Of a stretch of DNA of 39,716 nucleotides, positions 31,870 through 39,396 are shown in pieces (the stretch's first letter is position 1; each line of letters opens with the position of its first letter). The notes under the pieces were generated by a model. The model was given only the letters and a program-made list of their open reading frames with translations. It did not search any database and was not told the origin of the DNA. The translations under genes were made by a program, and so were the position numbers. Source of the DNA: Niveispirillum sp. SYP-B3756 (GTDB lineage Bacteria; Pseudomonadota; Alphaproteobacteria; Azospirillales; Azospirillaceae); assembly GCF_009495745.1 (NCBI RefSeq), contig NZ_WIDQ01000025.1:1-39716 (forward strand). The letters run 5' to 3'.

Positions 31870-32708
31870 CGGCCCGTGTTTCCATCGTCACCCTGTCCTT
31901 CAACCAGGTGGCTTTTCTGGAAAAGGCGATCCGGTCGGTACTGGATCAGGATTATCCGGAAATCGAATATATCGTCATCGATCCTGGTTCGACGGACGGC
32001 AGCCGCGATCTGATCGCCCGGTACCAGGACCGCATCACCCGGGTGATCCTGGAACCCGATGCCGGCCCGGCAGATGGGTTGAACAAGGGGCTGGCGGCGG
32101 CGGCGGGGGATATTTTCGGCTATATTAATGCCGATGACCGGTTGCTGCCCGGGGCCATCGCCAGCATTGCCGAGGCATTCTGCAACCAGCCGGCGGCTGA
32201 TATCATTTATGGACACGGTTTTATCGAGGATCTGTCGCGGGGCACCTGCCAGCCTTTCCTGGCCAGCCCACCGCCTTTTTCCCCCTGGCTGATGGCCCAT
32301 GGCGGCATGGTTTTTCTGCAGCAATCCACCTTTTTCCGCCTGCCGGCCCTGCGCCGGGCAGGCGGGTTCAACCCGGCCAACCGTACCTGTTGGGATTGGG
32401 AATTGCTGGTCGATCTGGCCAGGACCGGCGCCAGGGCGCAGCGGATCGACAAGGCCCTGTCGGTCTTCACCCTGCATGGGGAATCCATCTCAGGTTCCGG
32501 CAGGCTGGAGCAGCAATATCAGACAGACCAGAAGCGGTTATTTGCAAAACTGCTGGGCCGGGAACCGGGGCCGACCCACCGCGCCGCCTGTCTGGCAGCC
32601 CGGCTGGTCAAATTGGCCCGCGATCCGCGGATGCTGGCCCTGAAATGGCCAGCCCTGGCGAAACAGGCGCTGGAATCCGGTCTGGTTACGCTTCCAGACG
32701 GTGCTTGA
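31866..32708 (+). CDS. GT2-family glycosyltransferase
   Basis: A 280-residue GT-A-fold enzyme. It starts MTARVSIVTLSFNQVAFLEK, with the nucleotide-binding IDPGSTDGS (38-46), GPADGLNKGL and the metal-binding NADD (88-91). W-D-WELLVDL near the middle fits the GT2 acceptor region. It adds one sugar to the growing lipid-linked unit. The ATG overlaps the stop of the polymerase-like gene. The last 23 bp overlap the convergent GT4 gene. A longer frame from 31515 exists but lies within the polymerase gene and is a shadow. Confidence 0.93.
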   Translation: MTARVSIVTLSFNQVAFLEKAIRSVLDQDYPEIEYIVIDPGSTDGSRDLIARYQDRITRVILEPDAGPADGLNKGLAAAAGDIFGYINADDRLLPGAIASIAEAFCNQPAADIIYGHGFIEDLSRGTCQPFLASPPPFSPWLMAHGGMVFLQQSTFFRLPALRRAGGFNPANRTCWDWELLVDLARTGARAQRIDKALSVFTLHGESISGSGRLEQQYQTDQKRLFAKLLGREPGPTHRAACLAARLVKLARDPRMLALKWPALAKQALESGLVTLPDGA

Positions 32709-33747
32709 ACCGTTCAGGCACGCCCAGCAGCGTGTCGGCCCAACGGGCGGGAGTGAATTGCCGCGACAAAAGCAAGCTGGCCTCCCCCATCCGTTCCCGA
32801 TCTGCCACCAGCAGGGCAGCGTATCGGCGCATGGCATCGGCCATCTGGCGGATATTCCCGGCATCGACGATGAAGCCGTTATAACCATCCTGGACCAGAT
32901 GGGCGACAGCCCCACAGGCATAGGTACAGATCACCGGCAAGCCGGCTGCCGTGGCCTCATGGATGCTGACACCCCAGGGTTCGACAAGGCTGGGCTGAAT
33001 GGCGCATCCTTGTGCGCTCAACACTCCTGGCAGGGCAGCGGGTTGGACGAAATCCAGAACCTCCACGCCTTCCCGCCCCTTCACCCTGTCCAGCAAGGGA
33101 CCGGTCCCGCACAGGACCAGGGGCCAGGCCGCCGGCCCTGCCTTCTGGCGATAAAGCGCATAGGATTCCAGCAACGGCAGGATGCCTTTCGTCACATCCA
33201 GCCTGCCCACATAGACAAAGGATGCGGGTAGAGGCGATGGCCGGGCCAGATTGAAGGCATCCACATCAGCGCTGTTCATGCCGTAAAGAATGCGATCTTG
33301 GGCAAAGCCCAGCCGGCGGGCCAGCTTTGCCTGACGGTCGCCGGGCAGAAAGGCGAAATCGGCAATCGGGGCGATATAGAATGACCGGGTCAGCCAGCCC
33401 AGATATTGTTTGGGCCTGTCCAGCCATTGATTATCCATCCCCATCACACGTGGCACACGACCCCGCCACAATTTGGCGATCTGGCGGAAAGCCGGAATAT
33501 GCCAGCTATTGAAGATCAGTAGGTCGGGCTGGAATTCCTCCAGCATCTGCTGAAGATGTGCCGCATCCGGCTCCCGGTCATAGCAATATTGCCGGGATAT
33601 CCAGGCGAAGTCGGCCATGTTGAACGGGGCATCGGGCTGGGGGCGCATACAGGCCACCAGCAGTTCCACCCCCGGCCTGGCCGCCAGTTCCTTCAGGCAG
33701 GCATTGGTATAGCCAGACAACCCTGTCCAGAGAAAGGCAACCTTCAT
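32686..33747 (-). CDS. GT4-family glycosyltransferase
   Basis: A 353-residue GT-B enzyme: MKVAFLWTGLSGYTNACLKE, a conserved NSWHIPAFRQIAK, the domain linker FVYVGRLDVTKGILPLLESY and the donor EX7E motif in EPWGVSIHEATAAGLPVI. It starts with ATG 33747 that overlaps the stop of the upstream GT4 gene (ATGA), so the two are translationally coupled. Its end overlaps the GT2 gene by 23 bp on the opposite strand. Sugar specificity is not visible. Confidence 0.92.
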   Translation of the reverse strand: MKVAFLWTGLSGYTNACLKELAARPGVELLVACMRPQPDAPFNMADFAWISRQYCYDREPDAAHLQQMLEEFQPDLLIFNSWHIPAFRQIAKLWRGRVPRVMGMDNQWLDRPKQYLGWLTRSFYIAPIADFAFLPGDRQAKLARRLGFAQDRILYGMNSADVDAFNLARPSPLPASFVYVGRLDVTKGILPLLESYALYRQKAGPAAWPLVLCGTGPLLDRVKGREGVEVLDFVQPAALPGVLSAQGCAIQPSLVEPWGVSIHEATAAGLPVICTYACGAVAHLVQDGYNGFIVDAGNIRQMADAMRRYAALLVADRERMGEASLLLSRQFTPARWADTLLGVPERFKHRLEA

Positions 33748-35021
33748 GCATCCCCGCCTTTCCGGCCGTCTTGCAGCAGCCGGTCATAAATAGATTCCAG
33801 ACTGGTGCCATAGGTGGCCTGCCGGTAATGGCGCCGTATCCGCTCGGCATTGGCGGCGCCGATCCGGTCGACCGCCTCCCCCATGGCCAGGGCCTGGGCA
33901 ATGGCATTGGCCAAAGCGGCCGCATCCCCCGGCGGTACCAGCAGTCCATCCTGCCCATGGCGCACCGGGCTGCCGGCATTTGGGGTGGTGATGATGAAGC
34001 AGCCGGCCGCCATCGCCATGGTCACCACCCGTGCCGACCCCTCTGCCAGAGAGGGAAAGACCATGATCCGCTGGGCGGACATGGTGGCCGCCAGTTCCCG
34101 CCGGCCGAGCGTTCCATGCAGTCTGACCCTGGGCTGTGACAGGAAATCGTGATGGCACCGCGCCGTTTCGCCTTCCAGCGACCCCACCAGATCCAGACTC
34201 CAATCCAGCGGGGCCAGCCGGGTCAGGGCATCCACCAGAATATTGGCCCCCTTGCGCGGGCCAAAATGGCCGGCAAACATCAATCGCCGGTCGCTGGGAT
34301 CGGGCGGGGGACGGGGGGGGCAGGCTGCCAGAAACCCTTCATCCACGCCTTGATAGATGACATGCACCCGGTCAGCCGGCCAGCCGAGATGCAGGAAGGT
34401 TTCTTTCACAAAATCGGAATTAACCAGAATGTCGTCGGCCAGACCGATATCGTCGCGCAGCATCCGGGCCCAGGGCGAAGGGGGGGGTAGGCTGGCAGGA
34501 TCTGGCATCCGCCCGCCATTGGTTATCAACGGCTCCAGCAGGCATGGATGAGCGATGGAATGATCACACAGGATATGCATCCCGCACCGCCGCGCCGCCA
34601 TCACCGACATTTGCCCAAATCCTGACCGGTAATGGTAGATACCCCCCCGCCCTTCCTGCCGGGCGATAAGCCGGGCTGCCGTGCGGCTGTATAGGTTGAA
34701 GGAGGTGCGATCCAGCCAGTTGCCCAAACCGGCACTGGCGGGGCGCTGCATCAACCGCACGGCGGCTGCCGCCATCAGCTCTGCCCCCGCCAAAGACCGG
34801 ACCCGGTCTGGCGGGATGGCGCCCTGACGGTCACGCAGACGTTGCAGCTTGCCCTGGCTGACGAGGCCCGACCCTTCCAGCAGCCGGCATAGGCCAGGCG
34901 TGGGATAAGCACCGGTGATGAACAGGCCAAGCCGCCCAACCATCGCCATTGCCGCTGCCGCATGAACCAGGGGGAACAGGTTGAACCCGTTGGAGATGAT
35001 AATATTGTCACGGCTGCCCAT
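33744..35021 (-). CDS. GT4-family glycosyltransferase with altered EX7E motif
   Basis: A 425-residue GT-B enzyme. The donor domain shows LMFAGHFGPRKGANILVDAL, RVRLHGTLGRRELAATMSAQ and FPSLAEGSARVVTMAMAAGC. In the last region the second Glu of the usual EX7E motif is replaced (E-GSARVVT-M), as in some GT4 members. The N-terminal part is long and unusual (NIIISNGFNLFPLVHAAAAM). ATG 35021 (MGSRDN) is chosen; the frame runs on to 35159 but the added residues are atypical. It leads a two-gene minus-strand unit. Confidence 0.86.
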   Translation of the reverse strand: MGSRDNIIISNGFNLFPLVHAAAAMAMVGRLGLFITGAYPTPGLCRLLEGSGLVSQGKLQRLRDRQGAIPPDRVRSLAGAELMAAAAVRLMQRPASAGLGNWLDRTSFNLYSRTAARLIARQEGRGGIYHYRSGFGQMSVMAARRCGMHILCDHSIAHPCLLEPLITNGGRMPDPASLPPPSPWARMLRDDIGLADDILVNSDFVKETFLHLGWPADRVHVIYQGVDEGFLAACPPRPPPDPSDRRLMFAGHFGPRKGANILVDALTRLAPLDWSLDLVGSLEGETARCHHDFLSQPRVRLHGTLGRRELAATMSAQRIMVFPSLAEGSARVVTMAMAAGCFIITTPNAGSPVRHGQDGLLVPPGDAAALANAIAQALAMGEAVDRIGAANAERIRRHYRQATYGTSLESIYDRLLQDGRKGGDA

Positions 35022-35233
35022 GGTGCAGGTCCGGCTCCTTGCCTTTGCGCACGCTGGCGCCAATATGGCCATGATGCTTGTTTTGTAAAGAAAATCGGCC
35101 CCCCGTGCTGCGCATCCGTCTCCCGACGACCAAGACCCCTTGTTTTTATTGTGGCGCACTGCTCTTCTGTCGTCGCTTACACCCTTGGGGTGATTGTTCC
35201 CCCGTACAGTGAAACCTATCCGAAGGCTGGTGG

Positions 35234-36256
35234 ATGTTCCGGATCAGTGGTGCCCGACTGTTGGTTCTTAACAGGCTGATCGCCAGCAACCGGGTGAAAT
35301 TCGCCGGTGTACTGGCCGCCGATCTGCTTGGCATCCGTTACACAATTGTCCGCTTCGACCCGGTGATGGCGTGCAACCTGCGTTGCGGCATGTGCTATTT
35401 CAGTGATGAAACATGGTACCGGGAAAATGTCGGCTCCCGCTTCACACCGGAGCAGATGACCCGCATCGCCGAGATTTTCTTTCCCGAGGCGCTTCAGCTT
35501 TATGTCGGCTGCGGCAGCGAGCCCACCATGTGGAAGGGCTATCCGGATATTGTCGGGATTGCGAAAACGAAAGGGGTGCCCTTCGTCTCGCTGGTGACCA
35601 ATGCCCAATTGCTGAACCGTGCTGCCGTGGAAGCCCTGGTGGGCCATAGGCTGGACGAGATCACCATTTCCGTTCATGGCACCCGGCAGGATATGTATGA
35701 AAGCCTGATGAAGGGGGCCAAGTGGCAGCGCCTGCATGACAATCTGGCCCTGATCGACGCGGTGCGCCGGGAAAAAAACAGCAGCCTGCCCAAGATACGC
35801 CTGAACTATACGGTCAATAACGACAATGTCGAACAGATGGCCGAACTGATGGCTGTCTTCGGCCAGTACGGCATCGATACAATACAGATCCGCCCCATTG
35901 CTGATCTGGGGAATACGACCTATCAGGACAAGGATTTAACAGAATCCCTGCCTGTGTATGAAGCCGGGATTCGGCGGTTGCAGAAGGAATGTGCCCAGGC
36001 CGGAACGGTTCTGCTGGCCAACCTGACCGACCCGCTTTTCGAACAGAACAATACCCAGTCGGTGGTCTATGAAAATGCGGTGCTGCGTTATGTCAGCCCG
36101 CAACGGGTGTGGGTGAAAGATTACAATCCGCAGCAGGAAAGCTATCAGACACTCAAAAAGCGCACTGGCTTCCGCAAACGCCTGCTGCGCTGGGTAGTGT
36201 CCGGTTCAAGGGAACTGGAACATACCACCATGCTGACGACATCCAAGGTGCTGTAA
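35234..36256 (+). CDS. Radical SAM protein of the polysaccharide cluster
   Basis: A 340-residue radical SAM enzyme. The [4Fe-4S]-binding CX3CX2C motif is C47-NLR-C51-GM-C54 in DPVMACNLRCGMCYFSDETW. The GGE-like segment is YVGCGSEPTMW, and ITISVHGTRQDMYE and LNYTVNNDNVEQMAEL follow the TIM-barrel order. No C-terminal Cys cluster is present, so there is no SPASM domain. The substrate is unknown; in this setting a sugar, a nucleotide-sugar or a small peptide is possible. It is the last gene of the cluster on this side and diverges from the GT4 pair. A large palindrome follows its stop codon. Confidence 0.9.
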   Translation: MFRISGARLLVLNRLIASNRVKFAGVLAADLLGIRYTIVRFDPVMACNLRCGMCYFSDETWYRENVGSRFTPEQMTRIAEIFFPEALQLYVGCGSEPTMWKGYPDIVGIAKTKGVPFVSLVTNAQLLNRAAVEALVGHRLDEITISVHGTRQDMYESLMKGAKWQRLHDNLALIDAVRREKNSSLPKIRLNYTVNNDNVEQMAELMAVFGQYGIDTIQIRPIADLGNTTYQDKDLTESLPVYEAGIRRLQKECAQAGTVLLANLTDPLFEQNNTQSVVYENAVLRYVSPQRVWVKDYNPQQESYQTLKKRTGFRKRLLRWVVSGSRELEHTTMLTTSKVL

Positions 36257-36265
36257 CTGAATCAG

Positions 36266-36299
36266 CCTGATATCAATATGTTATCATATTGATATCAGG
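36266..36299. repeat. Perfect 15-bp inverted repeat with two CTGATATCA words
   Basis: CCTGATATCAATATG (36266-36280) pairs with CATATTGATATCAGG (36285-36299) around TTAT. It lies between the convergent radical SAM and ribbon-helix-helix genes and overlaps the last codons of the latter. It may act as a terminator, but its AT-rich stem and the shared CTGATATCA words suggest a binding site for the partition protein. Confidence 0.75.
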
Positions 36300-36639
36300 T
36301 TTTGACCGCCAGTTCCCGCTCCAGGGCCGCTACGGCCTGTTCCAGCACCTCTCCCAGAACCCACCCCTGCTGGTCAGCGATGGCCAGGAAGGCGTCAATG
36401 GTTTCCTGTCGCGCCCGGATATTGAACTGTACATTGCGGCCGGTGCGGTGGCGGCGTTGCTGACGTTTGGGCGGCGGGACGGGGCGGGCTTCGCGGCTGG
36501 GGAAACGGGCGGCTTCCGATATGGCGCGGATGGCATCGACCGGCGGGGCCTTTATATCCTGCGGCGCCTTGGGTGCGAAACCGGACAGGTCCAGCGGGTC
36601 GGGCGCATCGCCGAAAATGCTGGCGCGGGTTTTGCTCAT
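36295..36639 (-). CDS. Small ribbon-helix-helix partition protein (ParA partner)
   Basis: A 114-residue basic protein. The N-terminal half is Pro/Ala-rich and probably flexible; the C-terminal half (about 65-114) reads [20 protein letters not shown] then [16 protein letters not shown], the strand-helix-helix pattern of RHH DNA-binding proteins. Its ATG overlaps the parA stop by 4 bp, so it is the natural centromere-binding partner and autorepressor. This is analogous to ParG/ParB-like partners of small ParA proteins; the name ParB is avoided because there is no KorB/Spo0J domain. Confidence 0.85.
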   Translation of the reverse strand: MSKTRASIFGDAPDPLDLSGFAPKAPQDIKAPPVDAIRAISEAARFPSREARPVPPPKRQQRRHRTGRNVQFNIRARQETIDAFLAIADQQGWVLGEVLEQAVAALERELAVKT

Positions 36640-37349
36640 TCCATCCCTCCCTTTTCTGCCGATATGGTGATGACGGGCGCCTTGATTCCCCCCTTCAGCA
36701 CGGCGACCACTTCGCCCGCGAAGGCCAGCGCATTGGCATTGGCCGCTTTGATGTTGGTCACCTGTGCCGGGTCCAGTTCCGCCAATGTGCCACCGAAAGC
36801 GAAAATGGCGCGAAAGGCGTCGCGCTCATGCAGTTGGGTCGCAAAGACCGGCACGTCGTTTTCCGCGAATTCCGCCGCGATGCTTTGCAGTGAACGGGGG
36901 CGGATGGCGGCACTGGTGCGGGTGAACAGCACAGCAAAAGGGATCTGACGGCGGAAAACGCGTTCCTGGCTGCGGACCAGCCGGATAGCCTTCACCGCCT
37001 CCCCCGCATCCAACTGCGAGCCCTGGCTGGGGATCACCACCAGATCGGCCCGGCTCATCGCATAGCCCACCATCATGGAAGCGGTACCTTCCAGATCGAC
37101 AATGACGAAGGCGGTGGTCAGTGCCGCCTGATCGATCACATCGGTTACCGTTTCTTCCGTCACATCAGCCAGCACGGTCAGGTTGGCGGGCCGGCCCGGC
37201 AGGCGGGCCCAGCGCGAAACCGGCTTGTTGGGATCGGCATCGATAATGGTGACACTGGCCCCCTGCCCCGCCAGGGCCGTGGCCAGCAGAACCGCCGAGG
37301 TTGATTTGCCGGCCCCGCCCTTGGGGCTGGCAAAAACGATGGTTGGCAT
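36636..37349 (-). CDS. parA: ParA-family partition ATPase
   Basis: A 237-residue ATPase that segregates plasmid copies. It starts [20 protein letters not shown], with the deviant Walker A motif KGGAGKST (K10, K15), Walker A' IIDADPN (D37, D39) and switch region [20 protein letters not shown]. Length is that of small type Ib/ParF-like ParA proteins without an N-terminal DNA-binding domain. ATG 37349 is chosen; the frame extends to 37520 but the added residues do not belong to the family. It is the first gene of the par operon, with a CTGATATCA-family site upstream. Confidence 0.94.
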   Translation of the reverse strand: MPTIVFASPKGGAGKSTSAVLLATALAGQGASVTIIDADPNKPVSRWARLPGRPANLTVLADVTEETVTDVIDQAALTTAFVIVDLEGTASMMVGYAMSRADLVVIPSQGSQLDAGEAVKAIRLVRSQERVFRRQIPFAVLFTRTSAAIRPRSLQSIAAEFAENDVPVFATQLHERDAFRAIFAFGGTLAELDPAQVTNIKAANANALAFAGEVVAVLKGGIKAPVITISAEKGGME

Positions 37350-37399
37350 GGGGCTGTCCTGGCCTGATCCGCGTTTCGATGCAGAAGACGTTATCAAGA

Positions 37400-37412
37400 T
37401 GATATCAGATAG
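37400..37412. promoter_or_regulatory. CTGATATCA-family site upstream of parA (candidate operator/centromere)
   Basis: TGATATCAGATAG lies about 50 bp upstream of the parA start. The same 13 bases occur at 39295-39307 inside the large palindrome after repA. The position fits an operator bound by the RHH partner. Confidence 0.55.
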
Positions 37413-37456
37413 TGAACAGAATTCTGCCAGACAGACCCAGATGCTGGGGAAAGGGG

Positions 37457-37482
37457 CTGGCATTGCCCTATGGGCAAATGCC
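37457..37482. repeat. Inverted repeat between parA and the ABC exporter gene
   Basis: GGCATTGCCC and GGGCAAATGCC form an imperfect hairpin with one unpaired base around a short loop. It lies in the divergent region that should hold the parA and ABC exporter promoters. Its role is unknown. Confidence 0.4.
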
Positions 37483-37520
37483 ATGATCCCCGCCCTCTTG
37501 CGCTCTGTTTTCTGGAACAC

Positions 37521-39209
37521 ATGCCGTCCGCTCCCTTCGCTGCCGCCCGCCGTCTGCTGTCGCTGCTGGCCACCGCTTATGGCCCCCGTCGACTGGGGCT
37601 AATGCTGGGCTTGGGACTGACGGCCTCGCTGGCAGAAGGGGCGGGCCTGCTGCTGCTGGTGCCGGTGCTGGAAAAGCTGGGGATGGGCAGCACCGGTCCT
37701 AGCTCTGCCGGTTCCTTGTTACAAGGGCTGGGACTTTATCTGCTGTTGGTTGCCGCCGCCGCTGCCGTCACTGCGGCCCGCGCCATCATCAGCAATGGTC
37801 AGCGCAACCGCTTTGTCGATGGCTTGCGCAGCGATCTGCACCGGGCCCTGTTGCATGTCTCCTGGCCCGTTTTCCAGTCGCTGCGGACCAGCGATGTAAA
37901 ACAGATCCTGACGATTGATGTGAACCGCCTTGGCATGTGTCATGACGCGCTGGTCAATCTCGGTGTGGCGACACTGGCCCTGCCGGCCCTGCTGCTGTCG
38001 GCTCTGTTGCTGTCCCCGTCACTGACGCTGATCACCCTGGCGGCCTCTCTGCTGGCCTTGCTGCTGATCCGGCGCATCGGGCGCAGTGGTTTTGATATTG
38101 GGATAAAGCTGGGCCGGGCACAGCAGGCCATGATGGCCGACCTGACCGACGATCTGGCCGGCCTGCGGGTGATCAAGGGACTGGGAGCTGAACAAGCCCG
38201 CCAGAATCTGCTGTCGCAACGCTTCGCCGATCTACGTCATCTCCAGGCCCGGCATGTATCCATCCTGGCCTATGAGCAATCAGCCCTGATGCTGACGGCA
38301 GCCATCCTGGCTGCCTTGGCCGTGGTCATGGCGACGCTCTGGCTGACACAGCCTTTAAGTGCGGCCCTGGTGGTGATCCTGGCCTTTGCCCGGCTGGCCC
38401 AGCGTGGGCTGGGCAGTATGCGGATCTGGCGACAGTTGGAAACCGGCCTGCCTGCCGTGACCCTGTATGAGGAGATGCGCGACCGGCTGCAGGCCGGTGC
38501 GGAAAGGGCCGGTGGGCCCGATCTGGCGCCCTTTGTCCGCTGCATTGCCTTCAGGGATGTCGGTCTGTCTATGCCTGATGGGCGCCAGGCACTGCAAGGG
38601 GTCGATTTTGACCTGCCATTTGGCACCCTGCTTGCCGTCACCGGCCCCTCGGGGGCCGGTAAATCCACGCTGGCCGATCTGATGGCGGGGCTGATCACTC
38701 CCCATACCGGCACCTTATTGTTGGATGGTATCCCGCTTACCCCCGACCTGCTGCCTGCCTGGCGGCGGCAGGTCGGCGTGGTGCCACAGGATCCGTTCTT
38801 GTTCCATGACACGATCCGCGCCAACCTGTTGCTGGCGGCCCCCGATGCCACGGAAGCCGACCTCTGGATGGCCCTGGATGATGCCGCTGCCGCCGGTTTC
38901 GTTCGCGCCCTGCCCCATGGGCTGGATACGCGGGTGGGTGATCGGGGCAGTGCCGTTTCCGGCGGAGAACGTCAACGTCTCGCCATCGCCCGCGCACTGC
39001 TGCGCCGTCCGCGCCTGTTGATCCTGGATGAAGCAACCTCTGCCCTGGATGGTGGGTCAGAAGCCCTGGTTTTACAGACTCTGGACCGGTTGCGTGGCCG
39101 CCTGACCATCCTGGCCATTACCCACCGTGATGCCACCCGTCGTGCCGCTGACCGGGTGCTGGAGTTGGATGCCGGGCGGGTGTTGATCAATCCGCCTGCC
39201 AGATTATGA
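37521..39209 (+). CDS. ABC exporter (fused membrane and ATPase domains)
   Basis: A 562-residue half-transporter of the exporter type, which should work as a homodimer in the inner membrane. The membrane part has about six helices ([20 protein letters not shown] to [20 protein letters not shown]). The ATPase domain has Walker [10 protein letters not shown] (375-383), signature [16 protein letters not shown] (from 479), Walker [13 protein letters not shown] (D503/E504) and the H-loop TH in [10 protein letters not shown] 37521 is chosen over 37470. It is set between the par and rep genes, apart from the polysaccharide block. The substrate could be a lipid-linked sugar or a peptide; the sequence does not tell. 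Confidence 0.9.
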   Translation: MPSAPFAAARRLLSLLATAYGPRRLGLMLGLGLTASLAEGAGLLLLVPVLEKLGMGSTGPSSAGSLLQGLGLYLLLVAAAAAVTAARAIISNGQRNRFVDGLRSDLHRALLHVSWPVFQSLRTSDVKQILTIDVNRLGMCHDALVNLGVATLALPALLLSALLLSPSLTLITLAASLLALLLIRRIGRSGFDIGIKLGRAQQAMMADLTDDLAGLRVIKGLGAEQARQNLLSQRFADLRHLQARHVSILAYEQSALMLTAAILAALAVVMATLWLTQPLSAALVVILAFARLAQRGLGSMRIWRQLETGLPAVTLYEEMRDRLQAGAERAGGPDLAPFVRCIAFRDVGLSMPDGRQALQGVDFDLPFGTLLAVTGPSGAGKSTLADLMAGLITPHTGTLLLDGIPLTPDLLPAWRRQVGVVPQDPFLFHDTIRANLLLAAPDATEADLWMALDDAAAAGFVRALPHGLDTRVGDRGSAVSGGERQRLAIARALLRRPRLLILDEATSALDGGSEALVLQTLDRLRGRLTILAITHRDATRRAADRVLELDAGRVLINPPARL

Positions 39210-39240
39210 CATTGTTGTCGGTGCACTCGCCTGCAATGCG

Positions 39241-39255
39241 CATGACCTGGTCATG
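39241..39255. repeat. Short inverted repeat after the ABC exporter gene
   Basis: CATGACC-T-GGTCATG, two 7-bp arms around one base, 32 bp past the exporter stop. It could be part of a terminator or a protein-binding site. Confidence 0.35.
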
Positions 39256-39279
39256 ACGCGTGGATGAGGTCTGGATCAC

Positions 39280-39317
39280 ATATGGATATCTATCTGATAT
39301 CAGATAGATATCCATAT
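39280..39317. repeat. Perfect 38-bp palindrome between the ABC exporter and repA
   Basis: The 19 bases ATATGGATATCTATCTGAT (39280-39298) are followed with no spacer by their exact reverse complement (39299-39317). The centre is CTGATATCAG, the shared word of the backbone sites, and GGATATC is repeated in each arm. It lies between convergent genes, but the stem is AT-rich and has no loop, so a protein-binding role such as centromere or replication control is at least as likely as termination. Confidence 0.8.
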
Positions 39318-39356
39318 CCGTACCTGTTGAGTTGCGTGGGAGTTCAAGAGAGGGGG

Positions 39357-39372
39357 CGCGAGTAGAGTCCCG
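39357..39372 (+). repeat. Iteron 6, downstream of repA
   Basis: An exact CGCGAGTAGAGTCCCG copy located 25 bp past the repA stop codon, on the other side of the gene from the main array. It may act in Rep titration or copy control; only its sequence identity is directly seen. Confidence 0.85.
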
Positions 39373-39396
39373 ACCATTATATGACAAGCCGAGGGC

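Noticed and set aside
12427-36256. A lasso-peptide or other RiPP cluster, suggested by the PF14907-like domain, radical SAM protein and ABC exporter
   Set aside because: I found no precursor peptide, no asparagine-synthetase-like cyclase, no PqqD-like protein and no B-type protease. The other genes are standard polysaccharide functions.
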